A stretch of DNA of 64,000 nt from Nomia melanderi (Eukaryota > Arthropoda > Insecta > Hymenoptera > Halictidae). The notes beneath the pieces were generated by a model that worked only from the letters and a program-made list of their open reading frames with translations, did no database searches and had not been told where the DNA came from. A program made the position numbers and the translations under genes. Below are positions 21,777 through 33,367 of the stretch, piece after piece. The stretch's first letter is position 1. The number at the start of each line of letters is the position of its first letter. The DNA is taken from contig NC_135003.1 of the NCBI RefSeq assembly GCF_051020985.1, positions 62,001 through 126,000 on the forward strand. The letters run 5' to 3'.

Positions 21777-22941
21777 GAGCACGGAACTTTGGCGCCACAC
21801 AGCCATCGCTCGTCGGCCATAGGTATGCAGGGCCGTAACTACGCGCTGTATAGACCTAGACCCCGGTCACTTCTTATATGTATATACGTTTAATTGTTTC
21901 ATAAATTCTCATAATAGTTATGAGAAAGTTTTTCACGATCGTTCCGTTTTAAATAATTCGCTGTTTGCGCAACGTGGAGTTATACTAAATCATTCACAGA
22001 ATATTACAAACATCCAAATTTCTATTGGGAATTTATTACTCGATTCTACACGAGATTTTCGAAAGTACGCAAAAGTTATTAATAATTTGAAGTTATTAGT
22101 ACTAAGGTGTATGGTTACAGATGCTATAACCGTCATGAATTTTAAGTCTAGATGCATCTTAACAAACATACAAGACATTTTTGGAAATTTAGGAAAATTA
22201 AGAACAGAATTAAAATCTATGATTTTTGTACAGTACTTTAGCATAGGAATATTTGTGACTCATAAATTTCAGTTTTCTAATTTCCTTCCATTGGGCGAAA
22301 CACACGTGAGACAGCGGGTAATATCAGGTAGCGTGAGAGTTGAGAGTCTACCTGTGACGTAAGTACTGACCACAGAACAATTAAAAAATACCGTTTCCAT
22401 GCAAACGTACATACCTGTTATTATAAAAGGGAAAAATGTTTCGAGAAATTTTCGAAGAAGTTTTAAGGAATATAAAACCATAAAGTTCCGTACGATACAT
22501 TATTCTCGTTGCCAGAGGAGACGATGGACAAGTTATAAGAAGTAAATGTAAAACTAATTGGTCATTCAGTATCAAAATAGTCATAGTCACCATATATATA
22601 CAACTTTTGTTATCTGGGAGTTTCAGTCTGTAGAAATAAAATATCTTCAAATTGTATATAAATATTTTGTTATTAATAAAAAGCTATTTATAATAAAAAA
22701 AAACTATTTATAATAAAAAAACGATTTATTCCATTTAATAATTTTAATTTTAAAAAAGTAAGGAATTAATTGTCGAGTTTTACTAAGAACAATCATTCCA
22801 ACGTTTACACCTACTTTTTATAACTTTCACATCTTCAAAATAAGTAATTATGCATATTGGATTCCATAAAACATACATAATATTCTCGTGTAACAAATTT
22901 TTATTGGTAGCCAGGTTCAAAATCGGCCAATTTTTATCATT
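21777..22941. other. Intergenic, no gene seen
   Basis: AT-rich. Open frames at 22087-22362 and 22381-22650 lack recognisable domains. It ends at the target duplication of the LINE that starts at 22956. Confidence 0.35.
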
Positions 22942-22955
22942 AACTTGTGCAGGTA
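22942..22955. repeat. Target-site duplication of LINE, left copy
   Basis: AACTTGTGCAGGTA, repeated exactly at 27414-27427 directly after the LINE's A-rich tail. Confidence 0.85.
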
Positions 22956-23923
22956 GACCTGCTCCAATAGCCAAGCAGGTAAGATGAGCTTACAAACACG
23001 TTGTGACTTGTTCCCAACAGCTATTACATGCGCTCTGAGAAGTAGAAGTCCATACGTATCAGACAGCAGAGATAAGTGCACTCGCAGATAATACACAAAA
23101 ATATAACAAGGATGCCTGTGCAAGCGTAAGCCACATAGGATTTAAAAACACAGCATATACTTTAAATGCATAAAAAAAGCAACACATAATCCAAAAGATA
23201 AAACACAGATTACCCATAACAAAACCACTAGACCAGTTGATACCACAATGAACCAAACAATAAATCTCAACCTTGAAGATATACATCCAACAAATATTTC
23301 AAAAAAAAAGTTCCAGGAAAGATGGGTAGTAATCCAATCCAAAAGAGAAAAGAAAGCAACAACTTTATCAAACAAAAATCTGAAGAAAAATGAAACATTG
23401 AAGAAAAACGAAAACAATCTCAATCCATTCTTGCTATCTGCAGCTGATAATACAGGTAACTATGACAACAACAGTGTTACATTTAACAGATTTGAAATTC
23501 TATAGAGTGTAGCTGATGACACAGCAATGGAAGCAGAACCGAAACCTAGAAAACCACAACCAATCATAATACCCAATGTCAGCAATATCCAAAAACTATC
23601 TGAAATGCTAACAAAGCTAGAGGTAAATTATGGGTATAAAATTGAAAGAAACAATACAATTAGAATCCAGCCAGTGACTATACATGACTATAGAAAAGTT
23701 AGACAAGAACTAGAACAACTAGGAGTAGAATACAACACATTCCAACTAAAAAAGGACAGACCATTCAGAATGGTAATCAGAAATTTACACCCAACAACAG
23801 AGCCGAAGGAAATTGCAGAAGAATTAAAAGCATTGGGATATGAAACGTCAAAATGACCATACAATGTTAAACATAAAGTCATAAAACAACCTCTACCAAT
23901 CTTCTTTGTAGATCTAATACGTA

Positions 23924-25179
23924 GTGCGGTCCATAAGTTCGTGACTTAACATAGAAGAAAAGATTGGTAAAGAAAAACACTTATCTTATTTCTCAATATA
24001 GTCACCCTTTATTTCAATACATTTTTTACACCTTTAGATAATTGCATCTATACCGCTGTAAAAGTAGTCTGAAGTTTTGTTTCTAAAATGTTCGTTGACG
24101 GTTTCCTTCACCTTTTCATCGGTGCCAAATTTCCTTCCCCTGAGATCCGCTTTTAATTTTGAAAATAAAAAATAATCGCTAGGAGCTGAATCTGGACTGT
24201 ACGGTGGATGGTTTATTTCAGTAAAGCGTAATTTGCGAACGGTAGATTTTTTGTTAGAGCAGCAACGCGGCTAATTTTTCCCCTGCGTTTTTGAACAATG
24301 ACTTTACGCAATTGGTGCAAAAGGTTAGAGTAATATTCGGCATTCACAGCGGTGTTTGGCTGCTTGAAATCTATAAAAAGAATACTCTCGCAATCCCAGA
24401 AAATTGTGGCCATAATCTTTTTTTTACTTTGTGTGACTTTCGCTTTCTTGGGTGCTGGTTCTCCCTTCTTATGCCATTCTATCGAATCCCTTTTTGATGT
24501 TGGATCATAATACAACACCATTGTTTCATCACCAGTTACTATTGACTTGATAACACCTTGCTTATCCACTTCACACAGCTGCAAAAATTCTCTACAGCAC
24601 CTCACCCTCTGCTGCTTTTGGACAGCACTTAAAATTCGTGACACTCACCGTGCACTAATTTTTGACATTCCTAGATGGTCATGAAGGATACGAAGAACAG
24701 TTGTCTTGGAAAGCGTTGCCCTTTTTGCAATTTCCTTCGTCTTTAATCGACGATTACTCAGAACAATTTCCTCCACTAACTTCACGTTTTCTGGTATGGC
24801 CTCGTTAACCGGTCGACTACTGCGTGGGTCATCTTCGATTGACTCTCTTCCCCAACGAAATAACTTCGACCAATTTTTGATCAGACTGTACGACGATGCA
24901 GAGTCGCTATAAACATTATCCATCCTTTCCTTGATCTGGTTTGGCGTTAATCCTTCTATAGTTAAAAATTTAATTACCGCACGATGTTCAAGTTTTTCCA
25001 TTTTTTTCTTCTCCTCGCCAACTTGCACTTGCTTTTTCGTCTGTTGCTCGGAAACTGATGTTCGCATCGCAACTAAACTACGTATGCATATTAATAAAAC
25101 ATAGAAGTTCTTTGACGTAATAATCATTCGGTAAAATTTGCGACGGAAATATCTTAGGTCACGAACTTATGGACCGCAC
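23924..25179 (-). mobile_element. mariner transposon, near full length but defective
   Basis: Termini read GTGCGGTCCATAAGTTCGTGA on the left and its reverse complement on the right (25160-25179). A TA duplication flanks them (23922-23923 and 25180-25181). At 1256 bp it has the usual mariner size. It lies in ORF1 of the LINE at 22956-27413, so it is younger than that LINE. Confidence 0.9.
24010..25067 (-). pseudogene. mariner transposase, broken
   Basis: The N-terminal DNA-binding part (HRAVIKFLTIEGLTPNQIKE, LSKTTVLRILHDHLG) is open from about 25067 to 24648. A stop follows, then the catalytic part with VTGDETMVLYYDP (first Asp) to about 24213. The segment expected to hold the second catalytic Asp is deleted after VKRRGKISR-like sequence. 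YSPDSAPSDYFLF, holding the third Asp, survives in another frame near 24190. With a stop, a deletion and a frameshift it cannot encode active DD34D transposase. Confidence 0.8.
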
Positions 25180-25257
25180 TACGTATGTATTAGATACGCT
25201 TCAAAATACCAAAATTACAATAGAACCTCTTAGAATAAGAAAAGAACTAGTACAATG

Positions 25258-25901
25258 TGATGGCGCACTGTGCGACTCGTTACAATGAATCGAAAGTACG
25301 CTGTGTTTAGTTTCTTAAGATCCGACTCGAAGAATAAACTTGATAAATAATCCGTCGTGCACTGTGCAAAGAATCAATATAATTGTAAGTATAACAAACT
25401 TAACAGCAAGGATACAAGGATAACAATGATGTAGATGTTGATTTGACGTATCGAAAGTCCAGAATGCAGGTGACCACGTAATATACAAGAGTCCTCTCGT
25501 CAATATTACAAGAGTCACCCGGAGAAATCTCTGTCGTTCGTCCGTACGACTTTGAATATCTGTAATTGCGGCCCAAGACAGCTCCCTTTAAAGCTGTGCT
25601 TGGCAAAGTGATGACTCCTAATTGGTGGATTCTGTTTTTTTGTGATCGGCAAGGAGGCGGTCGTTAGATGAAACACACGCCTCCAACGTAACGGTCATCT
25701 TCAGTCGTGGCGTGACGTATTCGGGAATTCCTAAAATCCTGATTTTGGTGCTGTTTTAAAAGGTACTGCAACAAAATAAAACTACATCGTCCTATACCTG
25801 TTTGCGCGTTCAGGTTTACAATTTCGAACGGTTTACAATTTACTACAGCAATTTACCTGTCATAAACCGACTGCAATAAACCCCTAAATAAAATCTAAAC
25901 A
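25258..25901. mobile_element. Solo LTR (644 bp) with 5-bp target duplication
   Basis: The segment starts TGATGG and ends AAACA, giving the TG...CA form of an LTR. It is flanked by CAATG on both sides (25253-25257 and 25902-25906). Removing it together with one CAATG restores the reading of the LINE ORF1 across the junction (ELVQ into CKRCKR), which proves it is an insertion. It has no coding content. A 5-bp duplication fits BEL/Pao or Gypsy; the family is not assigned. Confidence 0.85.
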
Positions 25902-26239
25902 CAATGTAAAAGATGTAAAAGACACGGGCATATACAAAAATACTGCACTAGAACTCCTAGATGCGTTAAATGTACCAAATATCATCCCCCAACTGGATGT
26001 GGAAGGAATAACAGAGATAAAAACATTAGATGCACTAATTGTGGAGAAAAGTATCCTGCAAACTACAAAGGCTGCGTGGCATATACTACTGCTTGGAAAA
26101 GGAAATATAAATCACAACACTCAACAACCATATGAAACACATGCTAAAACCCAACAATACTTAAGGAAAGGCTTATCCTATGCAAGTGTAATCAAACAAC
26201 AATCAAGGTTATGCTAGTAACGGTGATCTACACAAATCA

Positions 26240-27296
26240 AATTAATCCACAAGTCTGAGAAACCTCCAGAAGAAGTTACTTCTTATAGACCAATAAGTTT
26301 ACTACCTATTGTCTCCAAACTATTTGAAAAACTGCTAATTTACAGACTAAAATCTGCAATAAACAAACTAATTCCAAAACACGAATTTGGATTTCAACAA
26401 TAACACGCCACCATAGAGCAAGTACATAGACTGGCTAACAAAATCAGGAGAGATCTAAAAGACAGGAGATACTATCAGGGCTTTATCTACCCCTAAGCAG
26501 ATTTTATTAGGAGTCCCACAAGGTAGTGCCCTAGGACCACTGGTATATACTATTTACACATCAAACTTTCTGATGATGAACAACACTTTCATTGCTACTT
26601 TAGCCGATGGTACGGTCATCCTAGCCTCTGACCTATATCTACAAGAAACCTCAAACAAACTACAACAACACCTCATTAAAATAGAACAATGGATGAAAAT
26701 ATGAGGATCAAAATTAACACTACTAAATTCATACAGGTCACCTTCACAACCAGAAAAAAACATGTCCACCTGTAAAACTAAACAACGAACCATTACCACA
26801 GGAAGAGACAATTAAATATCTCGGGCTACACTTAGACAGAAAACTTTTATGGAAAACGCACATCTGTAAAAAAGTAGGACAACAGAACAAATGATATAGG
26901 AAACTTTGGTGGCTAATTGGAACAAAATCACAACTAACACCCTACAGTAAACTTTTACTATACAAAACTATCCTCAAACTGATATGGTCATACGCCTGCC
27001 AGTTGTGGGGAACAGCATCAACCTCAAACATAAACACAATAGAGAGATGGTAAAACAAAAAACTGAGGTCCATTTTGAACATGAAATGGTATATCCCAAA
27101 CAAACAAATATACAAGGAAACCAGGATACCCACCGTCAAAGAGGAAATTGCAAAACAAAGCAGATCATATCAACAAAGACTGAAAAATCACCCCAACAAC
27201 CAGGCCACAAAACTATTAGACATCTCAGACGAACGTGGAAGACTCAGGAGACATCACTTCCTACAGCTACCATACAGATTTAGTGATATAAACTAA
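26240..27296 (+). pseudogene. LINE ORF2 RT and C-terminal remnant
   Basis: Recognisable RT motifs are YRPISLLPIVSKLFEKLL, HEFGFQQ followed by a stop, LLGVPQGSALGPL, and LADGTVILAS in place of the catalytic FADD-type motif. A frameshifted post-RT region follows (GLHLDRKLLWKTH-like, PNKQIYKETRIPTVKEEIA). There is a deletion between HRLANKIRRDLK and the GVPQG motif. It is clearly non-functional. Confidence 0.8.
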
Positions 27297-27413
27297 ATTT
27301 GCCATAGTAATGCACCAGCGGGTGTATTCACGCTAATACCTTTCAATCCCCAAAATAAGTGTTAAATATTATTAAATGATAGATTGCACATATACAGAAG
27401 TTATAATAAAAAA

Positions 27414-27427
27414 AACTTGTGCAGGTA
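27414..27427. repeat. Target-site duplication of LINE, right copy
   Basis: AACTTGTGCAGGTA, identical to 22942-22955. Confidence 0.85.
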
Positions 27428-27504
27428 AAATAGAGGCGCACGTTCCAAGTATCATGTCATTATGCTGTGATGAAAAACATTTTATTGTATACATACAATA
27501 CGTT

Positions 27505-27709
27505 ACTCACGTCAGCCAAGCCGACCTGTGACTCAGAAGTGAAGAAGGGCAAGAGGACTCGACCACACGCTTCACCTCAGCTCGCGGCTCGGCCATTAAT
27601 AAAGACAAAACTAATTTCGCCATTAGTATCGGACCGAGCGCTGTGAGTGGACGTCTCCCCTTACACCTCTTCACTTTTAAGCCACAGGCCGACTTGGTCA
27701 GCATGAGTA
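27505..27709. repeat. Foldback MITE-like element (about 205 bp)
   Basis: The left half (ACTCACGTCAGCCAAGCCGA, GAAGTGAAGAAGG, GCTCGCGGCTCGGCCATTA) is matched by the reverse complement of the right half (ACTCATGCTGACCAAGTCGG, AAAGTGAAGAGGT, GCGCTCGGTCCGATACTAAT). The arms are about 95 nt with a short centre. Related fragments lie at 12311-12345 and 18030-18090. Confidence 0.7.
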
Positions 27710-28618
27710 CCGTACAGTAGGTCTCCTTTACTCATGTTTCGCTGGAGTTTTTGCTCCCAACCATGCCAGAACTCCTGATTCATGCATTGGCTCCACTTCA
27801 GTTCTAAGCGAACGGCATGTGGTCGAAATTGTTTTACGACAGCAACAGTGATGACTATTTTTTGGAAACTGTTCGTCTTCTTCTATTCTAAACCGTCTTT
27901 CCTTTGCCAACTAATGCAGGAGTCTGACATCGATGCCAGTTACTGCTACTGTGTCCGTCCTACACACGCCTCAACTTGCATTGTGAAACTATAGAAGTTG
28001 CCGTTTGCATCGCAGCATGTTTCAGCGTGTATGGTGCCCTTAGCAGATTCGTTTGGTCAACAGATGCTCTCTGTGCCTGTAAACCGCTTTTGTCCTTGTT
28101 TTAACGGTAGAAATTCGCGACAATTAGCTTAAGATTTTCTTAATTTTCACCGACAATGAGTATTACTAAACTGAAAAATCTGCCAGTCACGAATATCTTA
28201 ACCCTTTTGCTATTAGCGGTGACTAGTCACCCACTGTCGCGCACTCACTGTGTCCTACTGGTGAATATAGTCACCCGCTGATATTTTTGTACATAACCAA
28301 AAAGTTATTGTTATCAATCATGTGATGCAGGTTTATGTGTGTATTCTAGTTCTCAAATGTATCACACGGAATTTAACTATTAAGCAATTTTTGGGATCTG
28401 AATATTTATAATGCATTACATTATTATATCTCATCCTTTACCTACTCCTCGATGAAACGTACGTTCGCGTTTTAAGTGGCTGTTCGGTGGAACCATATGC
28501 GCGAAATACATAAATACATAACAATAAATTTTATTAAAATTCAATTCCGCTGATACTATAGAAATCAATAATTTATTATTTGAATTTGTATAGAGTTTAT
28601 ATATCAATGCAAGTTTCA
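27710..28618. other. Intergenic, 3' of cystathionine gamma-lyase gene
   Basis: No gene was recognised. A TTAA near 28200 followed by CCCTTTTGCTATTAGCGGTG, with a perfect 14-bp palindrome GGTGACTAGTCACC at 28218-28231, looks like a possible piggyBac-type element end. The remainder is AT-rich and probably includes the downstream untranslated region of the neighbouring gene. Confidence 0.35.
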
Positions 28619-31153
28619 TTATTTTTCTTCAGTTTCCTGACAAACTTTGAGTGCTTGATCAAGGTCAGCCAAAATATCACGTTCTGTTTCAAGGCCAACA
28701 GATAAACGAATTAATTGATCAGTGATACCCAATTCTGTTCTTGTTTCTTCAGGAAGTGATGCATGTGTCATAGCAGATCTATGAAGACAATGTGTAAATG
28801 AAACGTTCTTTCCAATCAGATATACAGAATGTGCTGTATAACTCCGCCAACTTTAATTATTCTCTTATTTGTCAGAATGTAAGAAATGTATTGGGAGAAA
28901 GTTTTTGTATTTCAAGAGGGAAATTAAGATACATAAGAGTAAAAGTTTTAATTCCACATGTTTTGAGATTTTAATGAAAGGAATATTTGTTTGAATGGCA
29001 CGATTTGCGACATTTTCAGTGTACGATTATTTCTGTGCCATAACGCATTGTTAGATGCGCTTCAATTTCACTTTCTTAATGATAAGGAAAAAATAGATAG
29101 TTCTATTTACAATAACATTACCATGAGTATAATCTTAAAAAATATTAGAAGTGACCTCGAGATGATCTTTATTTTCTCAGTCGAATTTTCACCCTGAAAT
29201 ACAATAACTTTTCCCCCATTTTTTTTATTTCGACAAGAAGGTAATTAAGGGTGGCAGTGTTAGGTGTGATACCTTGTATAACAGATATGTATATAGTTAT
29301 TTACTTACGGTAACTCAGCAAGAGATTCAGGTCCACCAAGCGAATCAGCTAATGCGAACACTTTCAATGCTGTTAAAAATTTCCTAGAGTCACCTTTAAG
29401 GTAAAATGATATCATTCCACTATGACCAGATGATTGTCTAAGGGCAAGTTCGTGCTGTGGATGTGACGGAAGATCTGAAATTTAATTAATTTAACTGTTG
29501 TTATTAAATAATATAGCATAGCCAAATTTAATTGCATAATAAACTCTAACAGCGTCATGCCACTTGAAAAAACTTGTAATATATTAAAAGTAATATGATA
29601 ATATTCTTTAGAAGTAGTATACTTTATACAAACACATACATGGGTGAATTACTTTCTTCACATAAGGATGTGATTCTAAAAATTTTGCAACTGCTAATCC
29701 ATTTTTCATGTGTTGTTGCATTCTGAGTTCTAATGTTTTTAGACTACGATTAATTAAATAACAGTCGAAAGGTGACGGCACAATACCCAAAGCTAAAATA
29801 ATGTAATTATAAATATCAGTTTAAAATAAAAAGAAATAGTTGAACATGTAAGTTACAGAAATAATATAAATATACATTTTTGAAAAAATCGAAGTTTTTC
29901 TGCAATAGCATCGTTCCTTGTTACTGCTGCACCAGAAACAACATCTGAATGCCCACCCATATATTTCGTTAAAGAATACATTACAATATCTGCACCTAAT
30001 TCTAATGGCCTCTATAATAAAAATGCACGTAATACAATACACTTTATTAAATCACAGCATTGAATGAAAAGCATTACCGACCTGATAGTAACAAGTTAAG
30101 AAAGTATTATCTACCACTATAATAATTTCAGGAAATTTGATTTTGAGTGTTTCGCTTACAGCCTTGATATCAATTATCTGAAGTAAAGGATTTGTAGGCG
30201 TCTCCAACCAAAGCATCTAAATGAAAGTACAAACATACATATCATTAAAAACAATTTTAATGAAATATTTTTTTATTAACATAATAAATTTATTTATACC
30301 TTTGTATTTGGTTTAACAGCAGTTATAATATTATTTACGTCACCTGCATCTACAAATGTTAGGTCAATGCCATGTGGAGACAAATACTTTCTAAAAAGAC
30401 GGTTTGTTCCACCATAGATGTCATCCCCAGATATGATATGATCTCCAGCTTTTAATAATGAATTTATTACTACTATAGCACCTAAACCAGATGCAAATAC
30501 AAATCCATGTTTCCCATTTTCTAAAGCTACTAAACATTTTTCTAAAACATTCCTTGAGGGATTGCCACTTCTACCATATACAAAACCCTAGAACAACATG
30601 TAATAATATTAATAATAACAAATAATAGAAGCTTACATTTAAATTTTTGATCAACCTGCTAATATACTATGACCTGACCGATTTTGATGATTTTTAAATA
30701 TATTGTTCGGGACTTAGTTTCAAGCAACCTTTTCCTATACATGTTACTTACGGGAAGCTTTAGTTTGTGAGATAATCGCGAAAAACTTTTGCTACTACTA
30801 CACTGAATTCGGTATCCATGAACATTTCCGTGAAAGAACACAAGCATACATCCATATGTATTTACCCTATAACTATCTTCTGGTTGAGATAGAGGGCTAA
30901 AAATTGGTATACAATGTTTTTTATGGATAAACTGTCGAAGGAAACTTATCCTGCTATATCATTTAATAAATTATAGTATATTGTTCACAATAATTAATTT
31001 TTTCATTAAAAGACTTACTCTATATTCTCCAGGTCTGTCTTGTTGGTAAGTTGTAGACGTAACAATAGGAGCTACCACTGCAGAGTGACTCCATTGTAAT
31101 GGATCTTGTCCAGCATGTATAGCTTTTGTTGCAAAACCCTCTTCCATTGACAT
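28619..31153 (-). CDS. CTH: Cystathionine gamma-lyase (390 aa, 7 exons)
   Basis: Exons in transcript order: 31153-31019, 30587-30300, 30216-30082, 30011-29876, 29792-29640, 29474-29309, 28778-28619; 1173 nt, all GT/AG and in frame. The enzyme is a cytosolic PLP-dependent Cys/Met-metabolism (fold type I) protein. It cleaves cystathionine to cysteine, 2-oxobutyrate and ammonia in transsulfuration, and can release hydrogen sulfide. Visible landmarks: FATKAIHAGQDP near the N-terminus; Tyr and Arg of VYGRSGNPSR (residues 49 and 51), which contact PLP phosphate; the VVDNTF motif at about 177; the PLP lysine in SLTKYMGGHSD (Lys202); and LADSLGGPESL near the C-terminus. Length is close to the 400 aa usual for the family. 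Intron 1 holds a dispersed repeat (30862-30960). Cystathionine beta-lyase/gamma-synthase relatives are less likely in an insect. Confidence 0.95.
30862..30960 (+). repeat. Dispersed repeat in CTH intron 1
   Basis: It matches the reverse complement of about 40480-40590: shared TACCCTATAACTA, GGTTGAGATAGAGGGCTAAA and TATGGATAA in the same order. The class is unknown. Confidence 0.65.
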
Positions 31154-32374
31154 TCTATTAAAAATATTATTTGCAATACCAACTGCATTACTTAATTAAT
31201 ATTAAATATATAATTTGTCTTTAAATAATTAAAACAAGATTATTTTAAATATATATTACATTTATACAATTAATTCTTATTGCATAAAACAATAATCTAA
31301 TCTTCAGGCAGAAATAAATACTTGTCTTTTAATAGTTAAACAACATATGCATATAAAAAACATTAATAAACTTATGTACATGTGACATAAAACTTGATAT
31401 AAATTACCTCATAGGTTTAAATATACCGAAAAAATTAATTTATTTGTTCAAAACCTATATTGAAGAAAAGATAATCTACATAATGCGATTAACTAATAAA
31501 AATATAAAGTGATTTAGAAAGTAGATTATATTTTCTAGATTTTCTTAGGTATGTATATGATTTTTCTCAAAACTATTACTTACATTAGTTGTGATTCTTA
31601 AGATGTAAATAAATTGAAAGAATTATAAAGGTAACAGATGTTGTAAATTGTAACTATTATTAAGTTCTATAATATATAGTTTATAAAACTCTATAAAATA
31701 TTAGCAACGTGTTGCACTACTGACGTCTAATCCTACATTGACATATGACTTTGATAATTTATTATATTGAGCATTCTGTCTTACACTGTGTTAGTTAAGG
31801 AATTGTGACAACCGAAAGATTGCGGTGAAGCATATATTTACTTAAATACTTACTAGTAGGTAACTTACGTCAAAAAATTTAATATGTGATAAGAAAATAG
31901 GAAGATTTCCTTAAGTGTCTTATCTGAAATATGAATTTTATCAAGATCCACGTTCCATCATTAAAATCAATATTGACTGATATTTTTCGAAATCAGATCC
32001 TCTTTTATCTAATTCACGACATAACCTAATGCTACACACGAGGTATAAGATACACATAACAAACAATGTAAAATTTTGTTACACGGTCTTGGGGGTCCCA
32101 GGACCCTACTGACCATTTTCGTGTCACACCCTATCATATTGACTTGGGCTCGTTTCGCATAATGCTGCGCTATAAATGATGGGGAATTAGAATCAAAAAT
32201 ATTGAAGACGTACTTAAAATAAGTACAAACTGTGCGTATAGTCTATTTTTCTGTCGACTGTTTTGAAATACTGACATCCTCAAAAATGCCCGTATGCATT
32301 AACGGACTCTACTTGAATCGAACGATCAACTACTGAACTACACTCAGTCACAAAAATCTCTTCACAAAAATGTA
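31154..32374. other. Upstream region of CTH; no gene seen
   Basis: Very AT-rich. It presumably contains the CTH promoter and any untranslated first exon, but no core promoter motif can be assigned. A GC-rich patch near 32090-32115 contains the near-palindrome GGGGGTCCCAGGACCCTAC, which may be a transposon end. Confidence 0.4.
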
Positions 32375-32600
32375 TTAACACTAGAACTACCAGATGGGTC
32401 AGAAAGACTTATTTCTGATTTACTCTTTTACAATTACTGAAAAGGTACAGATACTTCTACAAAAAATTCTTAGTGGAACTAATTCAGTAATAGCAAAACT
32501 GAAATGCAATTCAATTGAAATCTCAATAAACGCACGTTTATGGTTTTTATAAAAAAATGTATAAAAGTCAGTCTAAATGATCGGTAGTTTTAGTGATAAA
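32375..32600. mobile_element. Possible piggyBac-type MITE
   Basis: TTAA (32375-32378) is followed by CACTAGAACTACCAGATGGG. Near the other end the complement GATCGGTAGTTTTAGTGAT (32579-32597) reads outward as ATCACTAAAACTACCGATC. The inverted ends and the TTAA target suggest a 226-bp non-autonomous element. The right-hand TTAA is degenerate. Confidence 0.45.
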
Positions 32601-32796
32601 CATTGCATATTTTTTAAAGAAGAAGTTAGAAATAAATAATTTCTAGATATTTATATAGAAAAGTATAACATTTATTATTGACGACAAGAAGAAACATATA
32701 CATTCAATAAATAAAATTAACCTGAAAGACAAACATAACAAAAGCATGATCAAAAAAGTCTCCATATTCAGAAATTTACCAACTATAATTTTGTAA

Positions 32797-33366
32797 TTAA
32801 CAATTAGTCGATCCTCCTTTCAGTCTAATAATTTCTCGCAACTTTCTTTGCATGAACATACTAACTTTGTAGTAAAATTAGGCTGAATATTATTCCACTC
32901 AAGTATAATTTTAGATTTGAAATCTTCTTCGTTCCTAATATCGTGTCCTTTCAATTTTCTGTCTATTTCAGTCTATAAATGCTCAATAGGATTCACGTCA
33001 GGTGACTGAGGGGGAACGATCTCCCCAAGTTTAATTTTATCACACTACGGGCTAAATTTTTTGTTCATGTTGAGATAAACGTATTAACCTATTATATCAT
33101 CAAAAAATTTTAAATGTTCAACACCCGCGGCACTCATACCCCCCCCCCCCCCCCGCCATGACACTACTGCCACCATGTTTAAATGTTGGGTACAGATGTT
33201 TAGGATCCAACTCTGTATTTAGTTTTCTCCAAACTTTCCTCTTTCCGTTGCAATTAAAAATAGTAAATTTGTACTTGTCATTAAATATCATGCCATCACA
33301 AAAGTTTCGACCTTTATTACTATATGAGTTCTTAACAATTTCTAATCGCTTTTCTAATGGTATTGT
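32797..33366 (-). pseudogene. Tc1-type transposase remnant
   Basis: The minus strand encodes KRLEIVKNSYSNKGRNFCD and MIFNDKYKFTIFNCNGKRKV (first catalytic-region motif with Asp), then TELDPKHLYPTFKHGGSSVM. A 16-nt G run (C on the plus strand, 33139-33154) replaces the expected VWGC codons. Further on come PPQSPDVNPIEHL (the region of the catalytic Glu) and WNNIQPNFTTKLV, ending at 32797. The second catalytic Asp region is degenerate, the N-terminus is missing, and the upstream edge abuts a BEL/Pao LTR fragment at about 33367. Confidence 0.75.
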
Positions 33367-33367
33367 T

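Larger units (their letters stand above)
23248..26217 (+). pseudogene. LINE ORF1 (gag-like, zinc-knuckle protein), interrupted
   Basis: The frame opens at 23248, is broken by TAG at 23503 and TGA at 23854, and continues through QPLPIFFVDLI up to the mariner insertion. Beyond it comes TLQNTKITIEPLRIRKELVQ, then the solo LTR, then three CCHC-like knuckles (CKRCKRHGHIQKYC, CVKCTKYHPPTGC, CTNCGEKYPANYKGC). The order of a fold preceding knuckles fits Jockey-type ORF1, an RNA-binding nucleocapsid-like protein. Confidence 0.75.
22956..27413 (+). mobile_element. Jockey-type LINE with target duplication, carrying two later insertions
   Basis: It is bounded by a perfect 14-bp duplication and ends in an A-run at 27407-27415. 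From 5' to 3' it holds a leader, ORF1 (from 23248), an inserted mariner (23924-25179), an inserted solo LTR (25258-25901), the ORF1 zinc knuckles (25902-26110), RT (26240-26700) and the post-RT region (26800-27296). Removing both insertions leaves about 2.55 kb, too short for a complete LINE: the endonuclease and parts of the RT are missing. The RT catalytic motif reads LADGTVILAS where LADDTVILAS is expected. Several in-frame stops confirm that it is dead. The copy at 3757-4440 belongs to the same family. Confidence 0.85.

Noticed and set aside
22917..23423. Minus-strand hydrophobic open frames resembling membrane proteins
   Set aside because: They are antisense to the leader and ORF1 of the LINE; the hydrophobic look comes from reversed Lys/Asn-rich codons.
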